Source: Candidatus Saccharimonadota bacterium (GTDB lineage: Bacteria; Patescibacteriota; Saccharimonadia; Saccharimonadales; Saccharimonadaceae). From it: a stretch of DNA of 64,000 bases. A model generated the notes under the pieces. The model was not told the origin of the DNA and did not search any database. It was given only the letters and a program-made list of their open reading frames with translations. The translations under genes were made by a program, and so were the position numbers. The stretch covers positions 51,299-115,298 of the forward strand of contig JAFWHS010000016.1 in the NCBI GenBank assembly GCA_017511925.1. The letters run 5' to 3'. Below are positions 33,032 to 42,395 of the stretch, in pieces (within the stretch, counting starts at the first letter, position 1; each line of letters begins with the position of its first letter).

Positions 33032-34831
33032 CTAATCTTCCTCAGGAATAACAGCAAGATGCGCCTCATCTAACTGCATCTGGTCCACTTCGCTTGGCGA
33101 ATTCATCATTAAATCTACTCCAGCCCCATTCTTCGGAAATGCCACCACGTCACGAATATTATCTTCATCTTCCAAAATCATAAAAATCCTATCCAAACCC
33201 GGCGCACATCCAGCATGTGGCGGCGCACCATATTTAAATGCATTCAACATCCCACCAAACCTTGCTTCCACAAATTCATTATTATAACCCAATATATTAA
33301 ATACCTTATACATAATGTCAGGATTATAATTCCTCACCGCACCAGATGCACATTCGTAACCATTCATCACCATATCATACTGATCCGCTACTATAGCAAG
33401 TTTTTCTTCATTAGTTTTCGCCGCTTCAAGTACCTCTTTCCCGCCTTTTGGCATCGAAAATGGGTTATGCCCAAAATCTAACTTTTTGTTCTTTTCGTCC
33501 CACTCATAAAACGGAAAGTCCATTATCCAACAAAGAGCAACCTCTTCCGGTTTTTTCAGTCCAAACTTATCAGCAAAAGCTATTCTAAGTTGTCCAAGCA
33601 CTTTGTTGACCCTAGGCCTTTCATCCGCACCAAAGAATATGGCGTCACCTTCTTCCGCACCAGTTTTTTCCTTTACTGCTTTAATTTCAGCCTCGCTCAT
33701 AAACTTAAGTATCGGAGATTTCGCTTCGCCATCACTATATAATATATACGCCAAACCACCAGCACCCTCTTTTTTAGCCTTTTCTGTAAACTCATCAATC
33801 TCACGCCTAGTCAAACCAGCCCCACCCTTTACGCAGATAGCCTTCACGCAAGGAGCCTTAAATACTTTAAACTCCGTCTCCGCAAATACATCGGTCAATT
33901 CCACAAGTTCCATCCCATATCTAAGATCCGGTTTATCCACACCATAATATTCCATAGAATCTATAAATGGAATTCTTGGCACAACACTCCCCTCGCCAAT
34001 ATATTTCTTAGCTACTTCCGAATTACAAACCAACTTCTTATTAGCAAACTCTGTCACCAATTTTATATAAAGTGGTTCTATCTCTTTACGCACTACCTCT
34101 CCATCATCTACAAAAGCCATTTCGAAATCTAATTGATAAAAATCACCATACAATCTATCCGCTCTCGGATCTTCGTCACGAAAACATGGTGCTATCTGGA
34201 AATACTTATCCACTCCGCCCACCATCAAAAGCTGTTTAAACTGTTGCGGAGCCTGTGGCAACGCGTAAAACTTTCCTGGGTGCAAACGGCTCGGTACCAA
34301 AAAATCTCTCGCTCCTTCCGGTGAAGAATTTGCCAGTATTGGCGTGGTAATCTCCGTAAAACCACGCTCATACATATAATTCCTTATGTAACGATAAAAT
34401 TCAGACCTTCTTCTCAACCTCTTTTGCATTTTTGGTCGCCTTAAATCCAAATAACGATACTTTAACCTCAATTCTTCCGAAGATTTTTCACCATCATCAT
34501 GCGTATTTACCGGCAAAGGCTCAGATTTATTAAGTAATATAAGATCTTCCACCACTAATTCTATTTTCCCAGTTGGGATATTCGGATTTACCAATCCCGG
34601 CTCTCGTTCACGTATCTTTCCCACTGCACGCAAAACAAACTCATCCCTTACCGTTTCGGCCAACTTAAACGCCTCATCAACCTCAGGAGTCACGACCAAC
34701 TGCACAATCCCCTTATGATCGCGCAAATCTATAAAAATTAATCCACCATGATCACGTCTGGAGTTCACCCAACCTTCCACCATCACATTTTTACCTAAAA
34801 AATCATTTAGCTCACTAGTCAATATTCTCAT
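33032..34831 (-). CDS. aspS: Aspartyl-tRNA synthetase (bacterial type)
   Basis: A 599-residue class II synthetase that charges tRNA-Asp. N-terminal anticodon-binding OB fold (VEGWVNSRRDHGGLIFIDLRD), motif 2 (FRDEDPRADR), the bacterial GAD insertion around residues 290-420, and motif 3 (GCAPGLDRIFMIL). Whether it is discriminating or also charges Asn cannot be told here, as no gatCAB is visible. TATAAT (minus, 34839-34844) ends 7 nt before the ATG, so leaderless. Confidence 0.96.
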   Translation of the reverse strand: MRILTSELNDFLGKNVMVEGWVNSRRDHGGLIFIDLRDHKGIVQLVVTPEVDEAFKLAETVRDEFVLRAVGKIREREPGLVNPNIPTGKIELVVEDLILLNKSEPLPVNTHDDGEKSSEELRLKYRYLDLRRPKMQKRLRRRSEFYRYIRNYMYERGFTEITTPILANSSPEGARDFLVPSRLHPGKFYALPQAPQQFKQLLMVGGVDKYFQIAPCFRDEDPRADRLYGDFYQLDFEMAFVDDGEVVRKEIEPLYIKLVTEFANKKLVCNSEVAKKYIGEGSVVPRIPFIDSMEYYGVDKPDLRYGMELVELTDVFAETEFKVFKAPCVKAICVKGGAGLTRREIDEFTEKAKKEGAGGLAYILYSDGEAKSPILKFMSEAEIKAVKEKTGAEEGDAIFFGADERPRVNKVLGQLRIAFADKFGLKKPEEVALCWIMDFPFYEWDEKNKKLDFGHNPFSMPKGGKEVLEAAKTNEEKLAIVADQYDMVMNGYECASGAVRNYNPDIMYKVFNILGYNNEFVEARFGGMLNAFKYGAPPHAGCAPGLDRIFMILEDEDNIRDVVAFPKNGAGVDLMMNSPSEVDQMQLDEAHLAVIPEED

Positions 34832-34852
34832 ATCTGTAATTATACCACTTTT

Positions 34853-35425
34853 CTACAAAGAGAGATAGTCTAAAAGCATTTCTACAGTAAAAAATCCTGC
34901 CAACTTTCCATCTTCTTCCAATACTAGGAAATAATACCCATTAGTTCTTTCTATCTCTTCCACCGCAAATCTCAGCTTATCACCAACGTGTAAATAATTT
35001 GCCTGCCCATCTATATATTTTTCTGCCTTATCCATTTTTCTTATCTCCAAAGCATTCAAGGCCTCGGTATGGATAATCCCCTTAACTTTACCAGTGTCGT
35101 CTACTACTGGAAAATTTGTAAAACCAGACTTATATAATTTATCCAGTACTAACGGTCCCAGCATTTCCTTTTTATTTACAAAAACCATATCTTTTTTTGG
35201 CACCATCAAATCCCCAACCTTTTTCTCGTCATAACTCATTATCGCCGCAATACGCTCACGATCCTTGGAGCCCAAAATACTCTTCGGCGTTCTCCGCATT
35301 ACATCAATAAATTCTTCAATAGTTTTTGGGGCATATTTGGGCTTAGGCTCGCTTTTATGCACGCGATATCTCTCTAGCTTTGGGTCGATTACCTTTACAA
35401 TTTTCTGTAAAACTTTAAACCACAT
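34853..35425 (-). CDS. CBS-pair domain protein, CorC/HlyC-like
   Basis: A 190-residue soluble protein with two CBS motifs: VGDLMVPKKDMVFVNKKE..GFTNFPVVDDTGKVKGIIH (about residues 70-120) and VGDKLRFAVEEIERTNGYYF..GKLAGFFTVEMLLDYL (about 145-190). The layout is that of HlyC/CorC proteins without the membrane DUF21 and C-terminal domains. It may sense nucleotides or Mg and relate to corA 1 kb away; this is inference. A TATAAT (minus) ends 9 nt before the ATG with no Shine-Dalgarno. Confidence 0.75.
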   Translation of the reverse strand: MWFKVLQKIVKVIDPKLERYRVHKSEPKPKYAPKTIEEFIDVMRRTPKSILGSKDRERIAAIMSYDEKKVGDLMVPKKDMVFVNKKEMLGPLVLDKLYKSGFTNFPVVDDTGKVKGIIHTEALNALEIRKMDKAEKYIDGQANYLHVGDKLRFAVEEIERTNGYYFLVLEEDGKLAGFFTVEMLLDYLSL

Positions 35426-35455
35426 GATATAATCATTATAACATAAAGGAGTTAT

Positions 35456-36223
35456 ATGAAAAATTTCAAAGGATTTTCCAGAGGCGGTGTTATTATTGGT
35501 ATTTTAATTATTGCTTTTATCGGTATCACTACTTACCTCGTAGTCGACGGCAACAACAAAGCCACCAATTTCAATAACTACAATTTTTATTCCATTATTG
35601 AGCCAAGCGAAGACAATGGCAACATTGGCGACCACGTAAAAGGCGACAAAGATGCCCCTGTAGTCATTTTTGAATATGCAGATTTTCAATGTGGATACTG
35701 CGCTATGATGAATCCTATAGTCAATGAAATCGTCGAAAAAGCAGACGGCAAATTAGCCATCGTTTACCGTAATTACCTTCTTTCTTACCATCAAAACGGC
35801 ACTGCTGCCGCTTCAGCCGCCGAAGCCGCCGGATTGCAAGGCTATTGGAAAGAATATGTCGACATACTCTTCGACAATCAAGACGAGTGGGCTAGTACTT
35901 CCAGCTCCGAACGTTCCAATCTCTTCAATAAATATTTCAACGAAGTTACTAACGGCAAAGGCGATCTAGATAAATTTAATTCCGACATATCATCAAATGA
36001 AGTCAGCAAGAAAATCAATTTTGATATGGGCATTGGCAAACGCATCGATGACATTACAGGTACCCCAGCATTCCTAATTGATGGTAAATTAATAGACTTT
36101 GGTAACAAAAAAGGTGGCTCCATTACTATAGGCGATGAAACCTTTACTTGGGATTCTCCAATGTCTACAGATGAATTCTCAGAACTCATCCTAAACATTG
36201 TCAACGCTAAACTCGCCGAATAG
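35456..36223 (+). CDS. DsbA-like thioredoxin-fold oxidoreductase
   Basis: A 255-residue membrane-anchored or secreted protein. N-terminal hydrophobic helix (GGVIIGILIIAFIGITTYLVV); thioredoxin fold with active site YADFQCGYCAMM near residue 80 and cis-Pro loop ITGTPAFLIDGK. It fits the DsbA/BdbD family that forms or exchanges disulfides in exported proteins, consistent with Cys-containing surface proteins in this window. AAAGGAG precedes the ATG. A divergent CBS gene lies upstream; a terminator follows. Confidence 0.88.
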   Translation: MKNFKGFSRGGVIIGILIIAFIGITTYLVVDGNNKATNFNNYNFYSIIEPSEDNGNIGDHVKGDKDAPVVIFEYADFQCGYCAMMNPIVNEIVEKADGKLAIVYRNYLLSYHQNGTAAASAAEAAGLQGYWKEYVDILFDNQDEWASTSSSERSNLFNKYFNEVTNGKGDLDKFNSDISSNEVSKKINFDMGIGKRIDDITGTPAFLIDGKLIDFGNKKGGSITIGDETFTWDSPMSTDEFSELILNIVNAKLAE

Positions 36224-36234
36224 TCTTCAATAAA

Positions 36235-36257
36235 ATATCCCTCTTAAAGAGGGATAT
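36235..36257. terminator. Bidirectional terminator
   Basis: Perfect 9-bp stem ATATCCCTC/GAGGGATAT with a TTAAA loop. It ends the DsbA-like gene (plus) and the candidate minus-strand RNA, where TTTTATT follows. Confidence 0.85.
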
Positions 36258-36462
36258 CTTTGAGATTAAATCTCTATATATTTTTGCCACTCGGCAGGAG
36301 GGATTTTTGATTTCCGCACCTCCACGCGTTTTTGTCTTCTGATACGCATGTATCGAATATTTTCTCCTTAATGCTTGTCATTCGAACGACCTTTACCTTT
36401 GTGATACCCACCTCGCAAAAGACCATAGCCACCAGTCTAATTGGGAATTTTTGCGAACGACA
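36258..36462 (-). ncRNA. Candidate small RNA or small-peptide transcript
   Basis: The 328-bp gap between the DsbA-like gene and corA has a minus-strand promoter (36469-36497) and a terminator (36235-36257), predicting a transcript of about 230 nt. No 6S, tmRNA, SRP or RNase P signature is recognised. It could instead encode a basic 27-residue peptide at 36266-36349 (ATG; MRIRRQKRVEVRKSKIPPAE then seven more residues), although AGGAG is 14 nt upstream, farther than usual. Confidence 0.45.
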
Positions 36463-36468
36463 ATATCT

Positions 36469-36497
36469 ATTCTATCAAACAATGCAAATCCGTTCAA
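36469..36497 (-). promoter_or_regulatory. Promoter of the candidate small RNA
   Basis: Minus-strand TTGAAC, 17 bp, TAGAAT. It points away from corA, whose own -10 is at 36540-36545 on the other strand. Confidence 0.65.
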
Positions 36498-36551
36498 GCA
36501 TAACTTTTACGAACATACATTCCTAATATTAAAAAATGCTATAATAAATTT

Positions 36552-37472
36552 ATGTATTACATTATTAAGGAAACTCTAACAAAGTGCACTAAATCTGAAG
36601 TCATCAATACGAAACATCAATATGTAATTTGCCTAACATCAGAAGAATGGATAGAACAAAAAGACAGTTTCGACATAGGCATAGAATTTGATCCCAACTT
36701 ATCCGATATTTATGTCACCCAAGCTGAACTAAATTACGATTCCATCACCGGCACTTTTTGCATTCCAGACAAATCAAATTTTTCCAAAAAAGATAAAAGC
36801 TTCGCTTTTGCATTAGATGAAAAAGGAATTATTTTTATAGACGATTCTGGAAACGCAGAAAAATTAGTTAAAACTATAGCCAAAACCAAACGGTGGCGGT
36901 TCCCTAGCCTAGCACGATTCATGTATGATTTCCTAAATCAATTTGTCCAAAATGACCTATCACTTATTAAAAAATACGAACGCGAACTAGACCGCATGGA
37001 AAATGCTATCGAAAATAATAGTCCAGAAGAAGCATTCAGCAAACGCGCCAACGAAATTCGTAGCGACATCCGCGATCTCATAGATCACTACGAAGAGCTT
37101 TACGATTTCGGGCAATTACTTGAAGAAAACGAAAATGGTTTCTTCAAGCCAGAAAATACCCGCTATTTTCGCTTATTCCTAGACAAACTCGATAGTCTTC
37201 GCGATGCGTCTAAATCTATCCGCGATTTAACTATTCAAATTCGCGATCTTTATAAAACACATCTTGATATTAAACAAAACCATATCATGACGGTTTTGAC
37301 AGTCATCACTAGCATTTTTATGCCCCTCACCCTCATAGTTGGTTGGTACGGCATGAACTTCCAATATATGCCAGAGCTAGCCTCACCAATTGCCTACCCT
37401 ATCGTCATGATAGTCTGTTTATTAATTGTCATACTGAGTCTCTTATATTTCAAAAAGAAAAAATGGCTCTAA
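36552..37472 (+). CDS. corA: CorA-family magnesium/metal transporter
   Basis: A 306-residue CorA-like protein: cytoplasmic alpha/beta domain, long helices (DLIDHYEELYDFGQLL, SLRDASKSIRDLTIQIRD) and two C-terminal membrane helices with the signature YGMNFQYMPE between them. It forms pentameric Mg or Co channels; the exact metal is not determinable. The tail ends in KKKKWL. TATAAT at 36540-36545 is 6 nt before the ATG (leaderless). It runs up to the convergent tRNA-Arg. Confidence 0.9.
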   Translation: MYYIIKETLTKCTKSEVINTKHQYVICLTSEEWIEQKDSFDIGIEFDPNLSDIYVTQAELNYDSITGTFCIPDKSNFSKKDKSFAFALDEKGIIFIDDSGNAEKLVKTIAKTKRWRFPSLARFMYDFLNQFVQNDLSLIKKYERELDRMENAIENNSPEEAFSKRANEIRSDIRDLIDHYEELYDFGQLLEENENGFFKPENTRYFRLFLDKLDSLRDASKSIRDLTIQIRDLYKTHLDIKQNHIMTVLTVITSIFMPLTLIVGWYGMNFQYMPELASPIAYPIVMIVCLLIVILSLLYFKKKKWL

Positions 37473-37483
37473 AAAGCCAACTC

Positions 37484-37558
37484 TGGTAGGGCCGGATGGA
37501 ATCGAACCATCATTGTATCCTTAGAGGGGATATGTCCTATCCGTTGAACGACGACCCC
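37484..37558 (-). tRNA. tRNA-Arg (UCU)
   Basis: Acceptor GGGGTCG/CGGCCCT, anticodon stem TATCC/GGATA, loop CCTCTAA with anticodon TCT, encoded CCA. Position 33, almost always U, is C. A weak TGGCT/AGCCA terminator-like stem overlaps the corA end. Confidence 0.88.
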
Positions 37559-37577
37559 AAGTGGGTACTATTATACC

Positions 37578-38327
37578 CTATTTTTCTGGTTTTCTCAACT
37601 TATAATATATAGACGGCGCAAATCTTATAGGTGCCAAAATCTGCTGTGCGGTATTTTCCATCTTAACCAAATTATTTGTTTTGAATATTTTTTTCAACAT
37701 CCTACTCCTGAAATTTGACACCGACAACACTCTCTCGCGTTCAAAACCAACTTTCTCGAAAATATCTTCAACATACTTCGGATGGTAATTATAAAAACCA
37801 TCAGCCGAAATCTCCTTATAATTCGCCACCTTTTTATCAAATGGATTCACTTTTGACTTACCAACCGCAAACCTCACCATTTTTGGCAAAGTTCGTTTAT
37901 TTGCAACTTCTATTACTGCTACCCCGCCCGGCTTTAAAACGCGATATAATTCACTTATAGCCTTTTCCATATCCTTCAAATGATGCGTTACGCGTATCAT
38001 CATTAGCCCATCCAATTCGTTATCCTTAAATGGTAACTTATAAATATCCCCCGCTTTCGTTTCTACCTTATCGCCATAGATTTCTTTTGCCTGCTTTAAT
38101 TCAGTCTTAGAATAATCAAAAATATATACTTTTCTAGCACGTTTCAAATACTCGTTCGCAAGCCTGCCATAGCCACCACCGATATCTGCAAACTTTTCCA
38201 TTCGCTTTGGCAACAATTTACGAATCGCCATTCTATCTGCCTGATCTTCATATTCGCGATCAGCATCTTCCCAAAATATTTTTTTATAGTCGTAACCATT
38301 ATAGTCAGAAATAACTTTTTCACTCAT
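37578..38327 (-). CDS. Class I SAM-dependent methyltransferase
   Basis: A 249-residue Rossmann methyltransferase: motif I KFADIGGGYGRLANEYL, KVYIFDYSKTEL, AGDIYKLPFKDNELDGLMMI and the post-II segment HHLKDMEKAISELYRVLKPGG, typical of the Methyltransf_11/UbiE group. The substrate is unknown. A first in-frame ATG overlaps the TATAAT box, so the ATG at 38327, 7 nt after it (38335-38340), is used; leaderless. Confidence 0.85.
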   Translation of the reverse strand: MSEKVISDYNGYDYKKIFWEDADREYEDQADRMAIRKLLPKRMEKFADIGGGYGRLANEYLKRARKVYIFDYSKTELKQAKEIYGDKVETKAGDIYKLPFKDNELDGLMMIRVTHHLKDMEKAISELYRVLKPGGVAVIEVANKRTLPKMVRFAVGKSKVNPFDKKVANYKEISADGFYNYHPKYVEDIFEKVGFERERVLSVSNFRSRMLKKIFKTNNLVKMENTAQQILAPIRFAPSIYYKLRKPEK

Positions 38328-38350
38328 ATCCACCATTATACCATATTTAG

Positions 38351-39961
38351 CTATATCACACGTGAGACTTCTTCAAGAGTAGTCTCACCCTTCAGAGCCG
38401 CCAGTACGCCCTTCTGTTCTAAAGTCAACATTCCATTCGCTTTAGCAGTCTTCTCAATCTTCTTTGTGTCAATATCCTCTACATCACCTCGAATAAACGC
38501 TTGAATATCATCAGACACCACTAATTGTTCCATTATTACCGTTCTGCCAGAATACCCAAACGGATCTTCTTCTGTTACTACCGGATCATAAAGTACAATA
38601 TTATCAAGGTCAAAACCATAATCTTTATCACCCAATACTTTGCGAATATATTTTGCTTCAGCCTCAGTGGCGGGGCGCTCTTTTTTTGACGATGATAATT
38701 TACGCACCAATCGCTGTGCCACTACTAGTCTAATAGAACTAGAAAATATCGGATTAACGCCAATTAAATCTATCATCCTGGAAAACGCCGCCGCCGTGGA
38801 ATTCGCATGAAAAGATGAAAGCACTAAATGGCCTGTAATCGAAGCCTGTATTGCAGTCTTTGCCGTATCAGCATCACGAATCTCGCCCACCATTACTACA
38901 TCAGGATCCAGCCTTAATACTGATCTTAACTCTTCCGCAAACGACCCCCCATCATTTGTATTCACCGGTATTTGCGATACACCTGTGATACCATACTCTA
39001 TCGGATCTTCCAAAGTAATAATCTTACGATCTGTCGTATTTAGGGCATTGATCATCGAATATAATGTTGTAGACTTACCGGAACCAGTTGGGCCGACCAT
39101 GAGTACCAACCCCCGCGGATGAGAAATCACTTCATTTATTTCAGCCCGTTCATCATGAGACAGCCCCAACAAATCCAAATTAAGCAAAGTTTCATCAAAA
39201 TTAAAGAGCCTAAGTACTGCATCTTGTCCATACATTGTCGGTATAGTTTCTACACGAATATTCAGAAGATGCCTTACACCGTCACGCATAATTTCCTTTT
39301 GCATATGCCCAGACTGGGCCTTCTTTGCAGCCATCGATACATTTGCTCGCGACGAAAGCTCCCCCATAAATATTCTGTATCTATCTTTATCAATATCTGC
39401 TACTGGATGTAACAACCCATCCACACGCATACGAATACGAATCTCATTGCGCATATTTTCAATATGAATATCGGACGCCCCTAATTTATCCGCCTGATCA
39501 ATCAAAAAATCAAAAACTTTTTCCGTAGATACCGTGCTTAAAATCTGCGACACAGAAGCTATAGTTTCAGAATCACCTTCGCCCGCAATCTTAATATCAT
39601 CATATTTTGTTTCAACCGGCGGATCATACCTCAACATAAATACTTTATATGCCGAACCGGAAATCAAAAAGAAATCAACTTTTTCACCTTCATCCGTATA
39701 TTCCTGCCGCATCTTCTGAAGCAAAGATCTTGGCGTTTGGCTAGTCACCATAAATTGATAATGCTCTTCACCGTCACCTTTATGCAATGGAATAATAAAA
39801 TCCCTATGCATCTGCGCAACATCAATCAAGCCTTCAATCAAGGGTAAATTTTCTTCAAAACTTCTTGTATCAAGATAGGGCAAACCCAAAATCATCGCAC
39901 GACCAGCAGTCGCCTGTTCTTCATTATCACGCCGTTTTTGCTGGATTTCCCACTCTTTCAT
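38351..39961 (-). CDS. pilB: Type IV pilus assembly ATPase
   Basis: A 536-residue GspE/PilB ATPase: Walker A LVMVGPTGSGKSTTLYSMI, Asp box TLEDPIEYGITGVSQ, Walker B region LRLDPDVVMVGEIRDADTA and His box TGHLVLSSFHANST. It powers pilus extension at the inner membrane. No tetracysteine zinc motif is seen. TATAAT (minus, 39968-39973) is 6 nt before the ATG (leaderless). Pseudopilins are at 28-31 kb and 49.7 kb, so the pilus genes are scattered. Confidence 0.93.
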   Translation of the reverse strand: MKEWEIQQKRRDNEEQATAGRAMILGLPYLDTRSFEENLPLIEGLIDVAQMHRDFIIPLHKGDGEEHYQFMVTSQTPRSLLQKMRQEYTDEGEKVDFFLISGSAYKVFMLRYDPPVETKYDDIKIAGEGDSETIASVSQILSTVSTEKVFDFLIDQADKLGASDIHIENMRNEIRIRMRVDGLLHPVADIDKDRYRIFMGELSSRANVSMAAKKAQSGHMQKEIMRDGVRHLLNIRVETIPTMYGQDAVLRLFNFDETLLNLDLLGLSHDERAEINEVISHPRGLVLMVGPTGSGKSTTLYSMINALNTTDRKIITLEDPIEYGITGVSQIPVNTNDGGSFAEELRSVLRLDPDVVMVGEIRDADTAKTAIQASITGHLVLSSFHANSTAAAFSRMIDLIGVNPIFSSSIRLVVAQRLVRKLSSSKKERPATEAEAKYIRKVLGDKDYGFDLDNIVLYDPVVTEEDPFGYSGRTVIMEQLVVSDDIQAFIRGDVEDIDTKKIEKTAKANGMLTLEQKGVLAALKGETTLEEVSRVI

Positions 39962-40007
39962 AACTACATTATAGCACAAGAATTATAATTCCTGCTCAAA
40001 TGCAAGA

Positions 40008-42395
40008 TTAGCTTATCGTTATTTCCTTACTAGTAATGTGTAAAGTAGACCCCGTCCCAGCTTTACCAGATAAAATCGCCGCCGCTACTATATTTTCCAC
40101 GGTTTTCTGTACAATTCTTCTCATCGGTCTAGCCCCCATTTTTGGATCGTATCCTTTTTCTACCAAAATCGCTTTTGCATCATTATCCAAAACTACCACG
40201 ATTTTTTGAGGCTCCAAAGTTTTATTAACAGACTTTATCATCAAATCTAATACTTGATACAAATCCTCCTTACTGAGTGGCTTAAATAAGCATATCTCGT
40301 CAAAACGATTCAAAAACTCTGGCTTAAATTCACCGTCACTTATAAGTTTATCTATTAATTGATCCCTAAAATCTTCTATTCTTACGCCTGCAGATATTTT
40401 TTCCCTAATTTCATTCGCACCAGCATTTGACGTCGCGATCACTATCGTATCGCGAAAACTAATTTCACGATTCTTCTCGTCTCTTAAAATCCCCTCATCC
40501 AAAAGTTGCAACAAAGTTGTCAATACTGCTGGATGCGCTTTTTCAATCTCATCAAGTAAAATCACTGCAAATGGCTGTTTTGAAACCTGCGCAGTTAAGC
40601 TTAGAGCATCTTCCGATCCATCTTTAATCAAACGTGCTACATCCGCAGCCGTCACGAACTCATTCATATCTAAACGGATAATATTATCTTCACCATCGAA
40701 ATACACTTCTGATAAAGTTTTGGCTAATTCTGTTTTACCTACACCAGTAGGGCCAAGGAACAAAAACGTCCCTATCGGTCTATTAGTATTTTTTACTCCA
40801 GCCGCCGCACGTCTCAAAGCATTTGATACCGCAGATACAGCTTCCACCTGGTCAATCATCCTTTCATGTATCAACTGTTCCAAGTTCAAAAGTTTTTCAC
40901 GGCTTTCGCCATCATTTACAACTTTTACCTTTACACCATAAGATTTCTCTACCGCAGCCTGTACAGAGTCCTCCGTCACCAAACCATCAACAGCAAACCC
41001 AGCTGCCGACTCTAGTAGTATTTTTGCCTTACCAGGCATCGCCGCATCATGTACATACTGTTCACTTAATCTGTAAGACTCTATCAAAGCCTGGTAAGTC
41101 AAAAGCACATTTTTTTGATGTTCAATAATCGGAGCTTGGTTCATCAAAATCCTAATCGTCTCAAATTTGTCAGCTTGCGGCATCACAATTTTGTTAAAAC
41201 TATTCACGAGCGCTGGTTTTTTCGTTGCAATTTCCAAAAATTTCTGCTCATCAATATTTAAAATCATCCTTATATTACCACTTTCTAGTACTGGCAATAA
41301 TAAATTGGATATATCCACTGAGCCAGTCCCCTCCTCGAAGAACAAATGTGCATCATCAAGACAAAGAATAATATTTTTCGCAGAATAAATTTCATTTAAA
41401 ATGCGAATCATTAATGACTCAAGTTCGCCCTGATTACGAGTTGCCGAAATTAAACTTGCTGCGTCCAAAGAATAAACTTGCGAAAACTTTATAGAGCTTG
41501 GAATTTTTGCATCTGCATCCATCAAAAATGCCGCTAAGGCACTCACTACCGTAGTCCTACCAGAGCCATATGGCCCCACTAATACTGCATTCTTCCTTCC
41601 ACCATTAGACAAATCAGTCACCATTTTGTCTATTATCTCTTTATACTCTTTCCCAAATGAATACACATCCATCCGCATGCCGCCCTCTGACAAATTTACT
41701 GCAAAACGTTGCAAAGTCGGTACATAACCAAAAGTAAAATCTCGCGCAATACCACCAGAGCGTACTGGCTTCTTAGTATCTTCAGCAATTTTATACAAAC
41801 TATTAAACCAGACCACGCCCTGATATAAATCATCCATTTCCAATTTCATACGCTTCAAAATCGCTTCATGACCAGGAAAAGTTTTTATCATTGCTACAGC
41901 CACCACTGCTCCAGTCACTTTGTCAGAGCCAGTCGCCGCGCGAACCCCACGCGCTTCGTTCCAGATCTGCTCAATTAACGCCGTATCCATCGCCGCCATA
42001 TCAACGAAAAACTGTTTTGGCAACAAAAACCTCGCCATCAAAAATGCACCGCTTCTAGTCTTCGGCAAAATTTCTGCAATCTCCGCCGGCGTAGGATCTT
42101 TATCCATCAAATTCAACAAATCCTCCGATATCAAATCTGTAATATTATCACTTTTGCCAGCAACAATATCAACAAGTGCATTTTTTATCCAAAATATCAT
42201 CATTACAAATATCGCAGCAAAACCAATTAACGCCCAACCCAACGATATCCTAAAGTAAAGCAACACACCCCCGCCCAATAGCAAAATTATAAAAAGCAAA
42301 AAATTCAAAGCCAGAACTATCGAATTATTATAAATCTTTCTCTGCCTTGCTCTCTTTACCCTAATATTATTCGGATCAAAAGTATTACGGTTCAT
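40008..42395 (-). CDS. Membrane-anchored double AAA+ ATPase, ClpA/ClpC-like
   Basis: A 795-residue protein. Two membrane helices near residues 25-75 (LALNFLLFIILLLGGGVLLY) are followed by two AAA+ modules. AAA1 has a Walker A GPYGSGRTT with Arg in place of Lys and a Walker B LDDAH. AAA2 is canonical: FLFLGPTGVGKTELAKTLSE, LLDEIEKAHPAVL, FKPEFLNRFDE and GARPMRR, as in Clp/HSP100 C-terminal modules. No ClpN repeat domain is present. Likely a membrane-tethered unfoldase or remodelling factor; no clpP in the window. It starts inside the preceding gene (ATGA overlap). Confidence 0.85.
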   Translation of the reverse strand: MNRNTFDPNNIRVKRARQRKIYNNSIVLALNFLLFIILLLGGGVLLYFRISLGWALIGFAAIFVMMIFWIKNALVDIVAGKSDNITDLISEDLLNLMDKDPTPAEIAEILPKTRSGAFLMARFLLPKQFFVDMAAMDTALIEQIWNEARGVRAATGSDKVTGAVVAVAMIKTFPGHEAILKRMKLEMDDLYQGVVWFNSLYKIAEDTKKPVRSGGIARDFTFGYVPTLQRFAVNLSEGGMRMDVYSFGKEYKEIIDKMVTDLSNGGRKNAVLVGPYGSGRTTVVSALAAFLMDADAKIPSSIKFSQVYSLDAASLISATRNQGELESLMIRILNEIYSAKNIILCLDDAHLFFEEGTGSVDISNLLLPVLESGNIRMILNIDEQKFLEIATKKPALVNSFNKIVMPQADKFETIRILMNQAPIIEHQKNVLLTYQALIESYRLSEQYVHDAAMPGKAKILLESAAGFAVDGLVTEDSVQAAVEKSYGVKVKVVNDGESREKLLNLEQLIHERMIDQVEAVSAVSNALRRAAAGVKNTNRPIGTFLFLGPTGVGKTELAKTLSEVYFDGEDNIIRLDMNEFVTAADVARLIKDGSEDALSLTAQVSKQPFAVILLDEIEKAHPAVLTTLLQLLDEGILRDEKNREISFRDTIVIATSNAGANEIREKISAGVRIEDFRDQLIDKLISDGEFKPEFLNRFDEICLFKPLSKEDLYQVLDLMIKSVNKTLEPQKIVVVLDNDAKAILVEKGYDPKMGARPMRRIVQKTVENIVAAAILSGKAGTGSTLHITSKEITIS

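Noticed and set aside
36258..36462. 6S RNA, tmRNA, SRP RNA or RNase P RNA
   Set aside because: None of the conserved core sequences of these RNAs could be found.
36332..36526. A 64-residue plus-strand reading frame between the DsbA-like gene and corA
   Set aside because: No ribosome site or -10 box, unlikely composition, and it is antisense to a well-formed minus-strand promoter.
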